Of a stretch of 64,000 nt of DNA, positions 42,366 through 52,255 are shown in pieces; position 1 is the first letter of the stretch; each line of letters begins with the position of its first letter. The notes below the pieces were generated by a model. The model worked only from the letters and a program-made list of their open reading frames with translations. It was not told the origin of the DNA and made no database searches. This DNA comes from Bacillus sp. RO2 (lineage in GTDB: Bacteria; Bacillota; Bacilli; Bacillales; Bacillaceae_I): positions 61,673 through 125,672 of the forward strand of contig NZ_JAAXCU010000031.1 in assembly GCF_012911845.1 (NCBI RefSeq), read 5' to 3'. The translations under genes were made by a program, and so were the position numbers.

Positions 42366-43673
42366 ATGATTTCATTTATGCAAAAACCTAAAAAAGTTCT
42401 TTACACTGCTGAGATGCACTTTCCGGAAAGAAAAGATGTTGTCGGCCATTCAAAGGATGCGGATCTGGCAAGCCGACTTTATTATATGGGGTTCACAAAG
42501 GAACATTTGCTAGCTTTACAAAATGCGAAACCCGTCATATTTGAACTACTAGATGAAGTACTGGAAAAGGTACTGGTACATTTATATAAACAACCTCCGA
42601 TGAAACAGGTTGCCACAAGCAACTCTAGTAAGGAAAGACTGAAGGCCGTATTTGTTCTCTATTTTCAAAGTTTGTTAAGCGGAAAACTTGATGAAGACTT
42701 TTATAAGATGCGAAAAAGAATCGGTCAAACTCACAACGGGGTACATCTGCCTGTCACATGGTTTTTGGCGACCTATTCCGCCATGCAGACCCTTCTCCTT
42801 CCTAAAGTGGTGGAGCTGCTTCAGGACAGTCCAAAAGACCTTGTCACTACGTTAACCGCGTTGACACATATCATTAATTTGGACTCACAGCTTGTCGTGG
42901 AAGAGTATATCCATGTGCGTATCGACTTGCTTGAACAAGCAAATGAAGCAAACCGCACTTTGCAGGCTGAGCTTACGAAAATTAGTGAAGAAGTTGCCGG
43001 TACCGTGACAGAAACGGAAGAGACGATCCAAACTGTCACCCTAAAAGCCGAAGAAGTTTTAAAAGACACCGATCTCACACAAAAAAGCAGCCAAAACTTA
43101 CTGCACCTAACAAATGACAATGAGATGCAAATGGAGAAAATGGTAGGGAATTTTGAGGAAGTCATGAAAGAAGTCAGTCAATCACTTGAAGAGATGCACA
43201 CATTGAAATCTGTATCAGAAGAAATCATCACGATGACACAAGGCATCGATAATATCGCCGATCAGACCAATCTATTGGCCCTGAACGCTTCCATTGAAGC
43301 AGCACGTGCCGGTGATGAAGGCCGCGGATTCGCGGTGGTTGCCAGTGAAGTGCGGAAACTTGCCGAAAGCTCAAAGGAACTTAGCAGCAAAATCAAAGTA
43401 CTTATCGATAAAAGTGATCAGCAAATCACCAATGTGACGAGCATGATGTCATCTATGCACAAAGTGACCGAGCAGTCTCAGCAGAATATCGTTCAAGTGA
43501 AGGGCGGCATTGTCACAGTTAAAATGGAGATGGATAACTATTTGGACCGTTTTAACAAAAATAAAGCAGACCTTGATATCATTGTTAATTCTTTTAAAGA
43601 AATCAATCAATCGACAGTCAGCTTGTCGGTGTTGACTGATACGTTGCTAGAAAAGGCGATTCATAAAGCATAA
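42366..43673 (+). CDS. hemAT: HemAT globin-coupled aerotaxis receptor
   Basis: 435-residue soluble chemoreceptor. The globin sensor domain (residues about 1-180) has the proximal haem ligand at His123 ([15 protein letters not shown]), the same number as in B. subtilis HemAT. The signalling domain ends with the highly conserved tip [36 protein letters not shown]. It senses oxygen and signals to CheA. GAAGGAGACGTCC precedes the ATG. It is surrounded by haem synthesis genes further right, a coincidence of place rather than an operon. Confidence 0.93.
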   Translation: MISFMQKPKKVLYTAEMHFPERKDVVGHSKDADLASRLYYMGFTKEHLLALQNAKPVIFELLDEVLEKVLVHLYKQPPMKQVATSNSSKERLKAVFVLYFQSLLSGKLDEDFYKMRKRIGQTHNGVHLPVTWFLATYSAMQTLLLPKVVELLQDSPKDLVTTLTALTHIINLDSQLVVEEYIHVRIDLLEQANEANRTLQAELTKISEEVAGTVTETEETIQTVTLKAEEVLKDTDLTQKSSQNLLHLTNDNEMQMEKMVGNFEEVMKEVSQSLEEMHTLKSVSEEIITMTQGIDNIADQTNLLALNASIEAARAGDEGRGFAVVASEVRKLAESSKELSSKIKVLIDKSDQQITNVTSMMSSMHKVTEQSQQNIVQVKGGIVTVKMEMDNYLDRFNKNKADLDIIVNSFKEINQSTVSLSVLTDTLLEKAIHKA

Positions 43674-43675
43674 GT

Positions 43676-43702
43676 AAAACCGGGCATAAGCCGCCCGGTT
43701 TT
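43676..43702 (+). terminator. terminator after hemAT
   Basis: AAAACCGGGC with its complement, 7-base loop, followed by TCTC. Confidence 0.8.
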
Positions 43703-43734
43703 CTCTTACATAGAATCTCAGTATTCTGTAAGTC

Positions 43735-43867
43735 GCCGCTGTTCCTTTCCGCAAACGGCTTCGCTTTCCTAGGGGCGCTGCTGGAGCCTCCTCGGCAAGC
43801 CTGCGGGGTCTCCACCTAGCGCTTTCTCCCTCAGGAGTCTTCGCCTTTTGCTCCAATCCACAGCTAG
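43735..43867. repeat. ~135-bp structured repeat, copy B
   Basis: Starts CGCCGCTGTTCC, carries GGCTTCGCTTTCCTAGGGGC and ends TCCAATCCACAGC. It lies 84 bases from copy C in the opposite orientation, so together they could form a large hairpin between hemAT and ysxE. Confidence 0.85.
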
Positions 43868-43950
43868 AAGTTACTTGTATAAAAATGTTATTGGATTAAC
43901 ATTTACTCTACTAAAAACCTTTATTAATCTTAGGTGAATAAAATACCCTT

Positions 43951-44083
43951 GGTGATTGGAGTGGAAGGAGCGCAGACGCCCGCGGGAGGAAGGGACAGGT
44001 GAGACCCCGGAAGGCGTAGCCTGAGGAGGCTCACGGACCGCCCGCAGGCAAGCGAAGCTCCTGGAACGGAATTCGCCGGAATT
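43951..44083. repeat. ~135-bp structured repeat, copy C (inverted)
   Basis: Reads GGTGATTGGAGTGGAAGG at the left and has the family interior reversed (GACCCCGG, GAGGAGGCTCAC, GCAAGCGAAGC). It belongs to a sub-type with CGCGGGCGTCTGCG in place of CCTCAGGAGTCTTCG. Confidence 0.8.
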
Positions 44084-44104
44084 ATATACTTTCTTATTTT
44101 TCTT

Positions 44105-44138
44105 AAAAAAAGCCCATCCCAGCTTAACTGGTTTGGGC
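44105..44138 (-). terminator. terminator overlapping the ysxE stop
   Basis: Stem GCCCAAACCAG / CTGGGATGGGC with loop TTAAG, followed on the minus strand by seven T. The ysxE stop codon TAA sits in the loop, so the hairpin begins inside the coding sequence. Confidence 0.85.
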
Positions 44139-45164
44139 CTCTTTGTTTTTATTTTGCTCTTCAATCTGATTGATCCTGCCTGCTACATACTCAATATTTT
44201 TGGCAAGCCAATAGCTTCCCTGAATTTTTTTCACTAACTCCCTCTCCGAGGATGCTTTTCTTTGGTTTGGGTTAGGTGGCTGTTGAAACTGCGTTACTGC
44301 CTGTATAAAAGACGCGGGATGCGAAAGATAGCTTAACGTAAGATCTTTTTCATATTCTTGCAGGCTGAATCCCTTTTGATATTCGTAAAACCAGTCAATA
44401 CAGTCATCACAAAAAAGTGGATATGTTCGTAAATATCGTTGATAAAAGGAGATAAGGTCGTTTGCAGGTGCGGCTTGCTTTGCTCGTTCCCAGCTAATAA
44501 AATAGCCCCTGCCCTCTGTATCTTTTACAAAGTGGTGAAACGAAACCCTTCCATGTGTCATGGCCACACGGTGTTTTTTCGTTTCCTTTACCGCCTCCTG
44601 CCAGTTTTCCAGTTTTTGCAGAGAAAACTTCTGAGCAAGAGATATTTCATGGGCGTAAGTGCAAGCTTGAAGCTCAAAAGGGGACATATACAGTTTTTTC
44701 TCACATACATCCACAAATTTCTCTAAGTCTTCTTGCTCTTTTGTCCATTCCTCCGAAAGTCGGTCGTAAAATGCGGTGATCTCCTCTTCTGGATACTCCT
44801 TTTCTTGAACCGTCATGCTATGAAGTTTGGCAAGCTCTTTGAACATCAAGCTGTCCTTGAAATCAAGCTCCCGCTCCTCATTGTCCTCAATCCACGGCAT
44901 CAAGTAGTATGCATCTGAATAACTTTCAATAAAATAATAGCCTTGTCTTGTCTGATAGATGGGAACCACCGTTTTGATTCCTCGCTGGAAGAGGGAATGT
45001 ATATTTCGGAACAATGGATATGCCTGTTCTCTCTTGATTTTTTTAAGGGCAAATGCTCCTTTATTCGTTGCAACTCTCCAAACTCCACTATGCTGTTCTA
45101 TATATTCAGGTACGATGCCATATTGGTACACTAACTCTTCTACGCTTTGCTCGTTTGTCTGCAT
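44124..45164 (-). CDS. ysxE: YsxE, CotS-family spore-coat-associated protein
   Basis: 346-residue protein of the CotS/kinase-like fold, produced in the mother cell and required with SpoVID for spore encasement by the coat. Recognisable segments are GVWRVATNKGAFALKKIKRE, VPIYQTRQGYYFIE, YYLMPWIEDNEER and the kinase-like MTHGRVSFHHFV. It lacks an obvious complete catalytic DxD pair, as in other CotS proteins. Location just downstream of spoVID matches B. subtilis. Confidence 0.9.
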   Translation of the reverse strand: MQTNEQSVEELVYQYGIVPEYIEQHSGVWRVATNKGAFALKKIKREQAYPLFRNIHSLFQRGIKTVVPIYQTRQGYYFIESYSDAYYLMPWIEDNEERELDFKDSLMFKELAKLHSMTVQEKEYPEEEITAFYDRLSEEWTKEQEDLEKFVDVCEKKLYMSPFELQACTYAHEISLAQKFSLQKLENWQEAVKETKKHRVAMTHGRVSFHHFVKDTEGRGYFISWERAKQAAPANDLISFYQRYLRTYPLFCDDCIDWFYEYQKGFSLQEYEKDLTLSYLSHPASFIQAVTQFQQPPNPNQRKASSERELVKKIQGSYWLAKNIEYVAGRINQIEEQNKNKEAQTS

Positions 45165-45194
45165 CGCGAAAACTCACTTCCTCTGATATTTTCA

Positions 45195-45236
45195 GGTAAA
45201 AAAGAAGTGAGAAAAGGTTACCCCTTCCTCACTTTC
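45195..45236 (-). terminator. terminator/attenuator between spoVID and ysxE
   Basis: AAAGTGAG...CTCACTT with an internal AAGGGG/CCTTTT pairing, then TTCTTTTTT on the minus strand. It may end most spoVID transcripts, with read-through or a separate promoter for ysxE. Confidence 0.65.
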
Positions 45237-45248
45237 CTCCAAAGCCGG

Positions 45249-46490
45249 TTATTGACCCTTAGAGGAAGCCTTTACCGGTATATATAATAACTGCCCTTCA
45301 TTGATGTGGTCATCTGTGGAAAGCCTATTGACCCTAATCAATTGCTGAATAGAAACATCATAGCGTTCAGCAATATGGTCCATCGATTCCCCTTGCTGCA
45401 CAATGCATATTTTCAATTTGGTGAAATCATCTCCACCATCATCTGCAAAGATTTTGGTCAGGGATAAATCATTCTCGTCCCTTGGCTCATCGGAATAATC
45501 CTCATATTGCTGCGGATCTGCAACCGCCTGTTGGCCCTTCCTTTTATCAAATAAGGAGACAACGTTTGATGATTCGTCCTCGTTCTGATAGTGTTTACCT
45601 GCATGTAAGGAATGTAGCGGGGCATACGCGTCCTCTTCTTTATTTTGATAAATAAAGTCAGCAGGATTATATGGCGCTTCTTCCTCTACTACAGGCGTTT
45701 TTCGTGCCTCTACTTCAAACGGGGCGTATTCACCATCCTCATTGTAATTGTATTGCATATTCCTATCTATCTCGTCTTGATTGAGGATCTCTTCTTCTTC
45801 CTCTTCATCGTCCTCGGTATAGTACTGGTAGGTATCTTCTTCGTATTCATTATCGGAGTTTGCACTGCGATACATTGGTTCGTATTCAAGAGTTTCATCT
45901 TGTTCTTCTTGTGTAGCTTCTGTTTCTTGTTCTGTTTCTGTTTCTTGTTCGTAAAGATGTGATTGGTTTTGTGAAGCATATGATTCTTCATGGTCCCGGT
46001 TAGGTTCCACTTCATATTCAAATGATTCTTCCTGATCCTCTTCCCAGGCTGGGGCGCTTTGTTGATGCCCATAAATGCCAGAGATGGACAACTCCGCATC
46101 CAATTGCAGGCAGCCCCGAGTTGGGACGCTGTAGTCGAATGACTCTATCGCCACATAAATATCGTCTAAACTCTGGATTCTGTTCTTTGGTATCGTAATA
46201 TCGACTGGAAAGCGATGGTTCAATACGCAGACGCCATCTTCTCGCTGCTCTACTTCCTGTACAACACGGGCTTGAGGTTGATACTCCTCCTCATCATCCG
46301 CTTCCGCATTCACATGATATTCCCCCGCTAATAATAAAGCTCCACGTATGGAAACATATTGGTCCTGCTCATAAATTTGTATATCAGGATCTAACGCAAT
46401 GGAGATGAGCTCAGATACTTCCTGTCCCTTTTGAAACCATATCGATTCCTCTACTGAAAACCGCAAGCACGATTGCTGTTCTGAAGACAA
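45249..46490 (-). CDS. spoVID: SpoVID spore coat encasement protein
   Basis: 413-residue coat morphogenesis protein. The N-terminal domain (LRFSVEESIWFQKGQEVSEL...LDPDIQI...FPVDITIPKN) is the conserved SpoVID domain. A long Glu/Tyr-rich middle region (about 160-340) is low complexity. A LysM domain ends the protein (IVQQGESMDHIAERYDVSIQ), which in B. subtilis binds lipid II and SafA. The start is a TTG at 46490, 7 bases after AAAGGAGG; this gives the family N-terminus, whereas the longer frame contains the ribosome site itself. Confidence 0.92.
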   Translation of the reverse strand: MSSEQQSCLRFSVEESIWFQKGQEVSELISIALDPDIQIYEQDQYVSIRGALLLAGEYHVNAEADDEEEYQPQARVVQEVEQREDGVCVLNHRFPVDITIPKNRIQSLDDIYVAIESFDYSVPTRGCLQLDAELSISGIYGHQQSAPAWEEDQEESFEYEVEPNRDHEESYASQNQSHLYEQETETEQETEATQEEQDETLEYEPMYRSANSDNEYEEDTYQYYTEDDEEEEEEILNQDEIDRNMQYNYNEDGEYAPFEVEARKTPVVEEEAPYNPADFIYQNKEEDAYAPLHSLHAGKHYQNEDESSNVVSLFDKRKGQQAVADPQQYEDYSDEPRDENDLSLTKIFADDGGDDFTKLKICIVQQGESMDHIAERYDVSIQQLIRVNRLSTDDHINEGQLLYIPVKASSKGQ

Positions 46491-46535
46491 AGGGGTTCCT
46501 CCTTTCACACCTATCAAAAATTTACTATATCAATA

Positions 46536-46566
46536 AAGATGTATGATGGAATTTGGGAGAATATGA
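46536..46566 (-). promoter_or_regulatory. SigE-type promoter of spoVID
   Basis: On the minus strand TCATATT (46560-46566), 14 bases, CATACATCTT (46536-46545), close to the SigE consensus. Distance to the start codon is about 46 bases. spoVID is SigE-dependent in B. subtilis. Confidence 0.7.
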
Positions 46567-46750
46567 ATAGTTAAAAGAAAAATTTGAAAGGGGGGTCAGA
46601 CCCTTGCAGGAGATTTACGGTGTATCTCGAAGGGGGCTTTGAAAATGGAGGTGGTTAGTAGATTGTATGTTTTTGTATGTGGTTTGATGTTAGGTTGTTT
46701 GATCTTGGTGGTATTTTGGTTTGATATTGTTTGTGGTTTTGGGGTTAAGT

Positions 46751-46861
46751 GTAGAAGGTTTCTTTTGAACGGTAGAAGTAGGGCTGGGAAATGTAGAAGG
46801 TGGTTTGGGAAATGTAGAAGCTCTCGCGGGTAATGTAGAAACTAACTTGGGAAATGCACAA
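46751..46861. repeat. degenerate tandem repeat, 21-bp period, second locus
   Basis: GTAGAA recurs at 46751, 46772, 46793, 46814 and 46835 and, degenerate (GCACAA), at 46856: six units in exact 21-base register. Unit core is GGGAAATGTAGAA, the reverse complement of the family at 38488. The rest of the ~360-base gap between the spoVID promoter and the hemL terminator shows no gene; one GGGGTCAGACCC palindrome lies near 46593. Confidence 0.8.
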
Positions 46862-46885
46862 CCAGCCCCTCCTCCCCGAAAACAA

Positions 46886-46936
46886 AATGCAAAAACCCGC
46901 CCTTACGCATTTTAACAATGCATAAGAACGGGCAGA
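46886..46936 (-). terminator. terminator after hemL
   Basis: Long hairpin: GCCCGTTCTTATGCATT pairs with AATGCGTAAGGGCGGG and is followed on the minus strand by TTTTTG. It ends the haem biosynthesis transcript. Confidence 0.85.
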
Positions 46937-46950
46937 GAGAACAAATCTCA

Positions 46951-48240
46951 TTATTCTTTTATCGCAGCAAACGATTTTTCAATCGCTTCTAATGTTTTTT
47001 CAATATCTTCATCCGTATGAGCTGTGGACAAGAACAATCCTTCGAACTGGGATGGTGGTAGGAATACTCCATTGTTTGCCATCTCACGGAAAAACTTTGC
47101 GAAATAACCTAAATCTGAAGACTTCGCCACATCATAGTTAACAACTTCCTCACTATTGAAGAAGAAACCAATCATAGAACCGGCACGGTTTACCGATACA
47201 GGCACATTGTACTTCTCACCTAAAGCGACGATCCCCTCTTCTAAGCGATCCGCTTTTTTGCCGAATTCTTTATACGTTTCAGGAGTCAGTTGAGCTAAAG
47301 TTTCAAACCCTGCTGTCATAGCAAGCGGGTTACCAGACAATGTTCCCGCCTGATAGATCGGACCACTTGGAGCAACCTGAGCCATGATTTCAGCTTTACC
47401 GCCATACGCACCAACAGGAAGTCCTCCTCCGATTACTTTACCAAGGCAAGTCAAATCAGGAGTAACGCCGTAATATCCCTGCGCACAATGGTAATCCACA
47501 CGGAAACCAGTCATTACTTCATCAAAAATCAACACAGCTCCATATTCCGTGGTTACTTCGCGCAAGCCTTCCAAGAAACCTGGTTGCGGCGGAACCACTC
47601 CCATGTTACCTGCAACAGGCTCCACAATGACACCAGCGATGTCGTCACCGAATTCCTTGAATGCATAACGGATGCTTTCCAAGTCATTATAAGGCACGGT
47701 GATCGTGTTTTGCGCGACACCTTCAGGGACACCTGGACTGTCAGGCAATCCAAGCGTAGCGACACCAGAACCTGCTTTAATCAACAGGGAATCACCATGG
47801 CCGTGATAGCAGCCTTCAAACTTGATAATCTTGTTGCGTCCTGTGTATCCACGAGCTAAACGAAGCGCACTCATCGTTGCTTCTGTACCGGAGCTTACCA
47901 TACGGACTACTTCGATGGAAGGTACTCTTTCAATAACTAGCTTTGCGAGTTCGTTCTCGATAAGTGTTGGAGCACCAAAGCTTGTCCCTGATTCTGTTAC
48001 TTTTTTAATTGCTTCCACTACGCGGTCATTGGAGTGGCCGTGAATTAGTGGTCCCCATGAAAGGACATAATCTATGTATTCGTTTCCGTCCACATCGTAT
48101 ATTTTAGAGCCTTTTCCTCGCTCCATGAAGATTGGGTCCATGTCTACTGATTTAAAGGCACGTACAGGGCTGTTCACGCCGCCTGGCATCAGTTTGGACG
48201 CTTCTATAAAAGCTTCTTTAGACTTTTCATAACTTCTCAT
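46951..48240 (-). CDS. hemL: glutamate-1-semialdehyde 2,1-aminomutase
   Basis: 429-residue PLP enzyme converting glutamate-1-semialdehyde to 5-aminolevulinate, the second step of the C5 haem pathway. [44 protein letters not shown] and the PLP lysine in [17 protein letters not shown] are present, and length is normal. It is last in the hem order but separated from hemB by 474 bases of repeats, so it may now depend on its own promoter. Confidence 0.97.
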   Translation of the reverse strand: MRSYEKSKEAFIEASKLMPGGVNSPVRAFKSVDMDPIFMERGKGSKIYDVDGNEYIDYVLSWGPLIHGHSNDRVVEAIKKVTESGTSFGAPTLIENELAKLVIERVPSIEVVRMVSSGTEATMSALRLARGYTGRNKIIKFEGCYHGHGDSLLIKAGSGVATLGLPDSPGVPEGVAQNTITVPYNDLESIRYAFKEFGDDIAGVIVEPVAGNMGVVPPQPGFLEGLREVTTEYGAVLIFDEVMTGFRVDYHCAQGYYGVTPDLTCLGKVIGGGLPVGAYGGKAEIMAQVAPSGPIYQAGTLSGNPLAMTAGFETLAQLTPETYKEFGKKADRLEEGIVALGEKYNVPVSVNRAGSMIGFFFNSEEVVNYDVAKSSDLGYFAKFFREMANNGVFLPPSQFEGLFLSTAHTDEDIEKTLEAIEKSFAAIKE

Positions 48241-48289
48241 TCTTCTATCATCCTTTCTTTTATCTGAAATGGATTACAACTAAACTTAA

Positions 48290-48356
48290 CCGTTCCTTTT
48301 CGCTGCAGGCACTTGCTTTCCGCGGGTGGTCCGGAAGCCTCCTCGGCTGCGCAAAA
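48290..48356. repeat. ~135-bp repeat, truncated copy D
   Basis: Only the left part of the element is left: GCTTTCCGCGGGTGGTCCGGAAGCCTCCTCGG is recognisable around 48309-48341 and then the sequence departs from the family. Confidence 0.6.
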
Positions 48357-48393
48357 CCACTGAAAGCCTTTGTTCTAAAATGTAGTTTAGACA

Positions 48394-48528
48394 CCGCTGT
48401 TGATTACCGCAAATGGCTTCGCTTTCCTAGGGGCGCTGCTGAAGCCTCCTCGGCAAGCCTGCGGGGTCACCACCTAGCGCTATCTCCCTCAAGAGTCTTC
48501 GCCTTTTGCTCCAATCAACAGCTATAAA
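48394..48528. repeat. ~135-bp structured repeat, copy E
   Basis: Complete: GCTGTTGATT at the left and AATCAACAGC at the right are exact inverted complements (10 bp). The interior has AGGGGCGCTGC...CACCTAGCGCT, also self-complementary, and a GAAGCCTCCTCGG / CTGCGGGGTC hairpin arm. Confidence 0.88.
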
Positions 48529-48554
48529 TCAGTTAGTACATGAGATTTCCTTTT

Positions 48555-48697
48555 TTCAGTGGTCTCGCTGCGCCTGTGAGGTCTTCCCTGTCCCTTCCTC
48601 CCGCAGGACAAGGAATGCTTCGACAGCAAGACATCGCACGAAGAAAATGCGTAGGCATTTTCGAGGAGTCAAGTGCCTTCCGCTCCAATCCACTCAT
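48555..48697. repeat. ~135-bp repeat, divergent copy F
   Basis: Starts GTGGTCTCGCTGCGCC and ends CTTCCGCTCCAATCCACTC. The middle (CCTGTCCCTTCCTCCCGCAGGAC) relates it to copy C's sub-type, but a central stretch has diverged. Confidence 0.6.
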
Positions 48698-48714
48698 CCT
48701 AGTAAATCAGGTTA

Positions 48715-49695
48715 TTACTTCTCATCCAACCAACGTGCAACGTCTTTTGCGTAATAGGTGATGATTAAGTCTACACCGGCACGCTTCATGCCGATTAGTT
48801 TTTCCATCACCACTTCTTGTTCGTTGATCCATCCGTTCATGGCTGCCGCTTTGATCATGGAGTATTCGCCACTCACATTGTAGGCTACAACAGGAACATT
48901 GAAGTTATTTTTTACATCACGGATGATGTCTAAGTATGCCATGGCAGGCTTCACAATTAGGAAGTCCGCTCCTTCTAGCATGTCAGACTCTGCTTCACGA
49001 AGTGCTTCTTGGCGATTTGCTGGGTCCATTTGGTACGTTTTTCTGTCTCCGAATTGAGGAGAGCTGTGCGCTGCATCACGGAAAGGGCCGTAGAATGCGG
49101 ACGAATATTTCACTGCATAGGACATAATTGGTACATCTTCAAAGCCGTTCTCATCCAACCCTGCGCGGATTGCCGCCACAAATCCGTCCATCATGTTAGA
49201 AGGAGCAATGATGTCCGCACCTGCACGCGCTTGGCTGACAGCTGTGCGCGCCAACAGGTCAAGTGTTGGATCATTTAATATCCGACCCTCTTCCACAATT
49301 CCACAGTGCCCGTGAGACGTATATTGGCACAGACATGTATCTGCAATAACCACAAGCTCTGGGAAGCTTTCTTTAATTTGGGAGATAGCCTGCTGCACAA
49401 TGCCATGGTCATGGTAGGCTTGCGTTCCCACTTCATCTTTTTCTTTCGGCACACCAAACACAATAACTGATTTGATTCCTAGATCCGTAACTTCCGCCAT
49501 TTCAGCATTCAATAGATCCAAGGATAGGTGGTATACGCCCGGCATAGAAGGAACTTCCTTCTTAATGTTTTCCCCTTCTACCACAAAGATTGGGTAGATG
49601 AAGTCTTCCTTATGTAGGTATGTTTCACGCACCAATGAGCGCATGTTATCTGAATTTCGTAATCTGCGATGACGAGTAAATTGCAAGTCTTTCAT
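48715..49695 (-). CDS. hemB: porphobilinogen synthase (5-aminolevulinate dehydratase)
   Basis: 326 residues. Joins two 5-aminolevulinates to porphobilinogen. The metal-binding region [13 protein letters not shown] and the Schiff-base lysines in [16 protein letters not shown] segments [16 protein letters not shown] and [13 protein letters not shown] are conserved. hemD overlaps nothing but ends 1 base before it. Length and order match B. subtilis hemB. Confidence 0.97.
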   Translation of the reverse strand: MKDLQFTRHRRLRNSDNMRSLVRETYLHKEDFIYPIFVVEGENIKKEVPSMPGVYHLSLDLLNAEMAEVTDLGIKSVIVFGVPKEKDEVGTQAYHDHGIVQQAISQIKESFPELVVIADTCLCQYTSHGHCGIVEEGRILNDPTLDLLARTAVSQARAGADIIAPSNMMDGFVAAIRAGLDENGFEDVPIMSYAVKYSSAFYGPFRDAAHSSPQFGDRKTYQMDPANRQEALREAESDMLEGADFLIVKPAMAYLDIIRDVKNNFNVPVVAYNVSGEYSMIKAAAMNGWINEQEVVMEKLIGMKRAGVDLIITYYAKDVARWLDEK

Positions 49696-49696
49696 A

Positions 49697-50443
49697 TTAT
49701 GTATCCTCCCTTTTAAAATATTGCACGATTTCTTCTAAGAGACCGTCCATTGTATACTCAGATGGACTGATTGCCACATTAATTCCCGCTTTTTCTGCAG
49801 CATTTCTGGTTATTGGGCCAATGGTTGCCACCGGACCTTTTGGCAGCCCAAAAAGTTCCATATAGTTATGTACGGTTGAAGGGCTGGTAAATGTGTATAG
49901 GTCAACTTTTCCCTCTTTCAGCCATTTCCATTCCTTTTCCTCTGGTACTCGAATGATGTTTTCATATACGACTATCTGCTTAACATTGTACCCTATTCTA
50001 TTAAGTTCTTCACGTAAAAGGGGCCGAGCGAGATTGCCTTGAATCAGCAAAATAGAACTGATTGTCACTTTTGCAAAACTATCTATCAAATCTTCTGCAG
50101 AAAACCTTTTGGGGACAAGGTCCACTTTATATCCAAGCGCTTCCAATGCTTGTTTTGTTTTAGCTCCGACCACTGCAATCTTGTTTGGCAAATGACCTTG
50201 ATAGAGTTCAAAGAAATACTTCACACCGTTTACACTCGTAAATACAATCCACTCATATTCTGCTATGTTTGACTTAATATCGGCAACGACACTTTCGTTA
50301 TCCGAAACATGCTGAAATTGAATAAGAGGGACTTCAAGCGAGGTCCCTCCGAGTGACTGAATCTGCTTGGAAAAGTACCTTGCCTGCTCTTTGCTTCTTG
50401 TAATAAGAATGCGTTTATCGGCTAAAGGCAAAGTACGATCCAT
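49697..50443 (-). CDS. hemD: uroporphyrinogen-III synthase
   Basis: 248-residue enzyme closing the hydroxymethylbilane ring with inversion of ring D. The fold is poorly conserved in sequence; recognisable are [12 protein letters not shown] at the start, [16 protein letters not shown] and [16 protein letters not shown], then [18 protein letters not shown]. It overlaps hemC by 1 base, so the two are co-translated. Confidence 0.94.
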   Translation of the reverse strand: MDRTLPLADKRILITRSKEQARYFSKQIQSLGGTSLEVPLIQFQHVSDNESVVADIKSNIAEYEWIVFTSVNGVKYFFELYQGHLPNKIAVVGAKTKQALEALGYKVDLVPKRFSAEDLIDSFAKVTISSILLIQGNLARPLLREELNRIGYNVKQIVVYENIIRVPEEKEWKWLKEGKVDLYTFTSPSTVHNYMELFGLPKGPVATIGPITRNAAEKAGINVAISPSEYTMDGLLEEIVQYFKREDT

Positions 50444-51375
50444 TATTGATCCAGCTCCTTTTTCACATCATCAATTAATTTCTTTCCACCCTGTTCAGTC
50501 AGACTTTCAGCAGCTTCCAATCCGACCTTCACAGCATCTGTTCCTGTAATTCTTTCTTTATAAAGTACAGATCCGTCTGGTGCACCTACTAGTACAGTCA
50601 ACGTGATGTGGTCATCCTGACCAACAGAGGCATATCCAGCGATAGGCACCTGACATCCGCCTTCCATTTTGTGAAGGAAAGCACGTTCCGCCGTGACTGC
50701 TTTTTGTGTAACAGAATCCGTGAACAAACCTAAAGCTTCAAGCAATTCAGCATCATCTTCACGGCATTCAATGGAAAGGGCCCCTTGTCCAACAGCTGGC
50801 AAGCAAAGATCTTCATCAAGGAATTCTGTCACAACATCTTTTGACCATCCCATTCTTGCAAGGCCTGCTGCTGCTAAAATAATCGCATCATAGTCTTCAT
50901 TTTGAAGCTTTGCAAGACGCGTATCAATATTTCCTCGAATCCATTTGATTTCGAGATCCGGACGTTTGGCAAGCAACTGTGCTCCACGGCGCAGACTGCT
51001 AGTCCCCACAATGGATCCACTTGGTAGATCAGCAAATTTTACATGGTCCTTAGAGATAAATGCATCGCGGTGATCTTCACGAAAAGGAATGCATCCAATC
51101 ATCAAGCCATCTGGTAAAACAGCCGGCATGTCTTTCATGCTGTGAACGGCCATGTCTATTTCTTTATCAAGCATCGCTTGTTCAATCTCTTTTACAAAAA
51201 GACCTTTCCCACCAACTTTAGATAAAGTGACATCAAGGATTTGATCTCCTTTTGTGACGATTTCCTTTACTTCAAAATCAAAAGGCGCACCTAACGCCTT
51301 CAGTTGGTCGATGACCCAGTTCGTTTGGGTTAAAGCAAGCTTACTTCTTCTAGAACCTACAATTATTTTTCTCAT
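50443..51375 (-). CDS. hemC: hydroxymethylbilane synthase (porphobilinogen deaminase)
   Basis: 310 residues. Polymerises four porphobilinogens. [17 protein letters not shown] at the start, [26 protein letters not shown] and the dipyrromethane-cofactor cysteine in [13 protein letters not shown] are all present. It lies in the middle of the hemAXCDB series with short gaps. Confidence 0.97.
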   Translation of the reverse strand: MRKIIVGSRRSKLALTQTNWVIDQLKALGAPFDFEVKEIVTKGDQILDVTLSKVGGKGLFVKEIEQAMLDKEIDMAVHSMKDMPAVLPDGLMIGCIPFREDHRDAFISKDHVKFADLPSGSIVGTSSLRRGAQLLAKRPDLEIKWIRGNIDTRLAKLQNEDYDAIILAAAGLARMGWSKDVVTEFLDEDLCLPAVGQGALSIECREDDAELLEALGLFTDSVTQKAVTAERAFLHKMEGGCQVPIAGYASVGQDDHITLTVLVGAPDGSVLYKERITGTDAVKVGLEAAESLTEQGGKKLIDDVKKELDQ

Positions 51376-51406
51376 ATTTCCTCCTTACCCAAAGCCGATG
51401 GGATTC

Positions 51407-52240
51407 CTATAAGATCCAAAAATGAAAATTTGATAATCTGCCAAACAGGAAAAAGTTAATGAGGACGACTAGAAACGCTGCAATATTCCAGTTCGCAATA
51501 CCCTTCCCACTAATTCCTTTGGCAAGTCTTTGATAAAAATAATAACTGTATGCAGTAATGACAATGAAAGAGCCAATCACTTTCATGTCATACCATTGGA
51601 ATTCGGACAATTTAACAGACGCCCAAATGCTACCTAATATTAACGAAAGCAATAGCATCGGCACTCCGATTACATTCAAAACATAGGACATATGATCAAG
51701 TTTCGCCAAATCCTGAATCCGCAATAACCTTTTGCCCCACTTTTTCTCCTTTAACAGCCGATATTGAATGACATATAACAAGGAAAATACGAAAGACAGG
51801 GAAAAGGCACCATAAGACAGGATTGCCATTGTAATATGAATAATGAGTAATTCAGATACTAAGGCTTGCGCAACCACTTGCGATTCATGTTGTACAGGAG
51901 TGAATGTGTGCAGTGCCAATACCACAAATCCTATTACATTTGTAAAAAACACAATGAAATCAACGCGTAAGATTCTGTTAATGACGAGAGAAAAGGTAAT
52001 CAATACCCACGTATAGAAATACATCCCCTCATAAAGCGTCAATATTGGGAATCGTCCGGTATCAAGCATTCGTAAAAATAAGAAAACCGTTTGCAATACC
52101 CATACAATTGCAAGTAACCAGAAGGCTGTTTTATTTGCCTTCTGGTTATGTTGAAGAAAATCAATAAAATATAAGAGCACGCTTAAGGCATAAAGAAGAA
52201 TCGTTAATTCGTATAGCCTTGCGATTGTCATCTCTAACAT
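51407..52240 (-). CDS. hemX: HemX, CcsA/cytochrome-c-assembly-like membrane protein
   Basis: 277 residues with eight hydrophobic segments of the CcsA-like family. It contains the WPxxY-like motif region FPILTLYEGMYFYTWVLI and SELLIIHITMAILSYGAFSLSF, with a conserved His in each of two helices. B. subtilis HemX lowers the amount of HemA. It follows hemA by 15 bases, as in B. subtilis. Confidence 0.93.
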   Translation of the reverse strand: MLEMTIARLYELTILLYALSVLLYFIDFLQHNQKANKTAFWLLAIVWVLQTVFLFLRMLDTGRFPILTLYEGMYFYTWVLITFSLVINRILRVDFIVFFTNVIGFVVLALHTFTPVQHESQVVAQALVSELLIIHITMAILSYGAFSLSFVFSLLYVIQYRLLKEKKWGKRLLRIQDLAKLDHMSYVLNVIGVPMLLLSLILGSIWASVKLSEFQWYDMKVIGSFIVITAYSYYFYQRLAKGISGKGIANWNIAAFLVVLINFFLFGRLSNFHFWIL

Positions 52241-52255
52241 AGTTAACAGCCTCTC

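Noticed and set aside
43618..44164. Several short frames between hemAT and ysxE
   Set aside because: All lie in the inverted repeat pair and change with the repeat orientation; none has a ribosome site.
46585..46610. GGGGGTCAGACCC palindrome as a terminator or operator
   Set aside because: The stem is too short, there is no T-run, and a single copy gives no support for a regulatory role.
46745..46951. Leftward 68-residue frame with repeated FYIS
   Set aside because: The peptide repeat is a translation of the 21-bp DNA repeat and the frame also crosses the hemL terminator.
48506..48761. Two rightward frames of 82 and 73 residues between hemL and hemB
   Set aside because: They translate repeat copies E and F and run into the hemB gene on the other strand.
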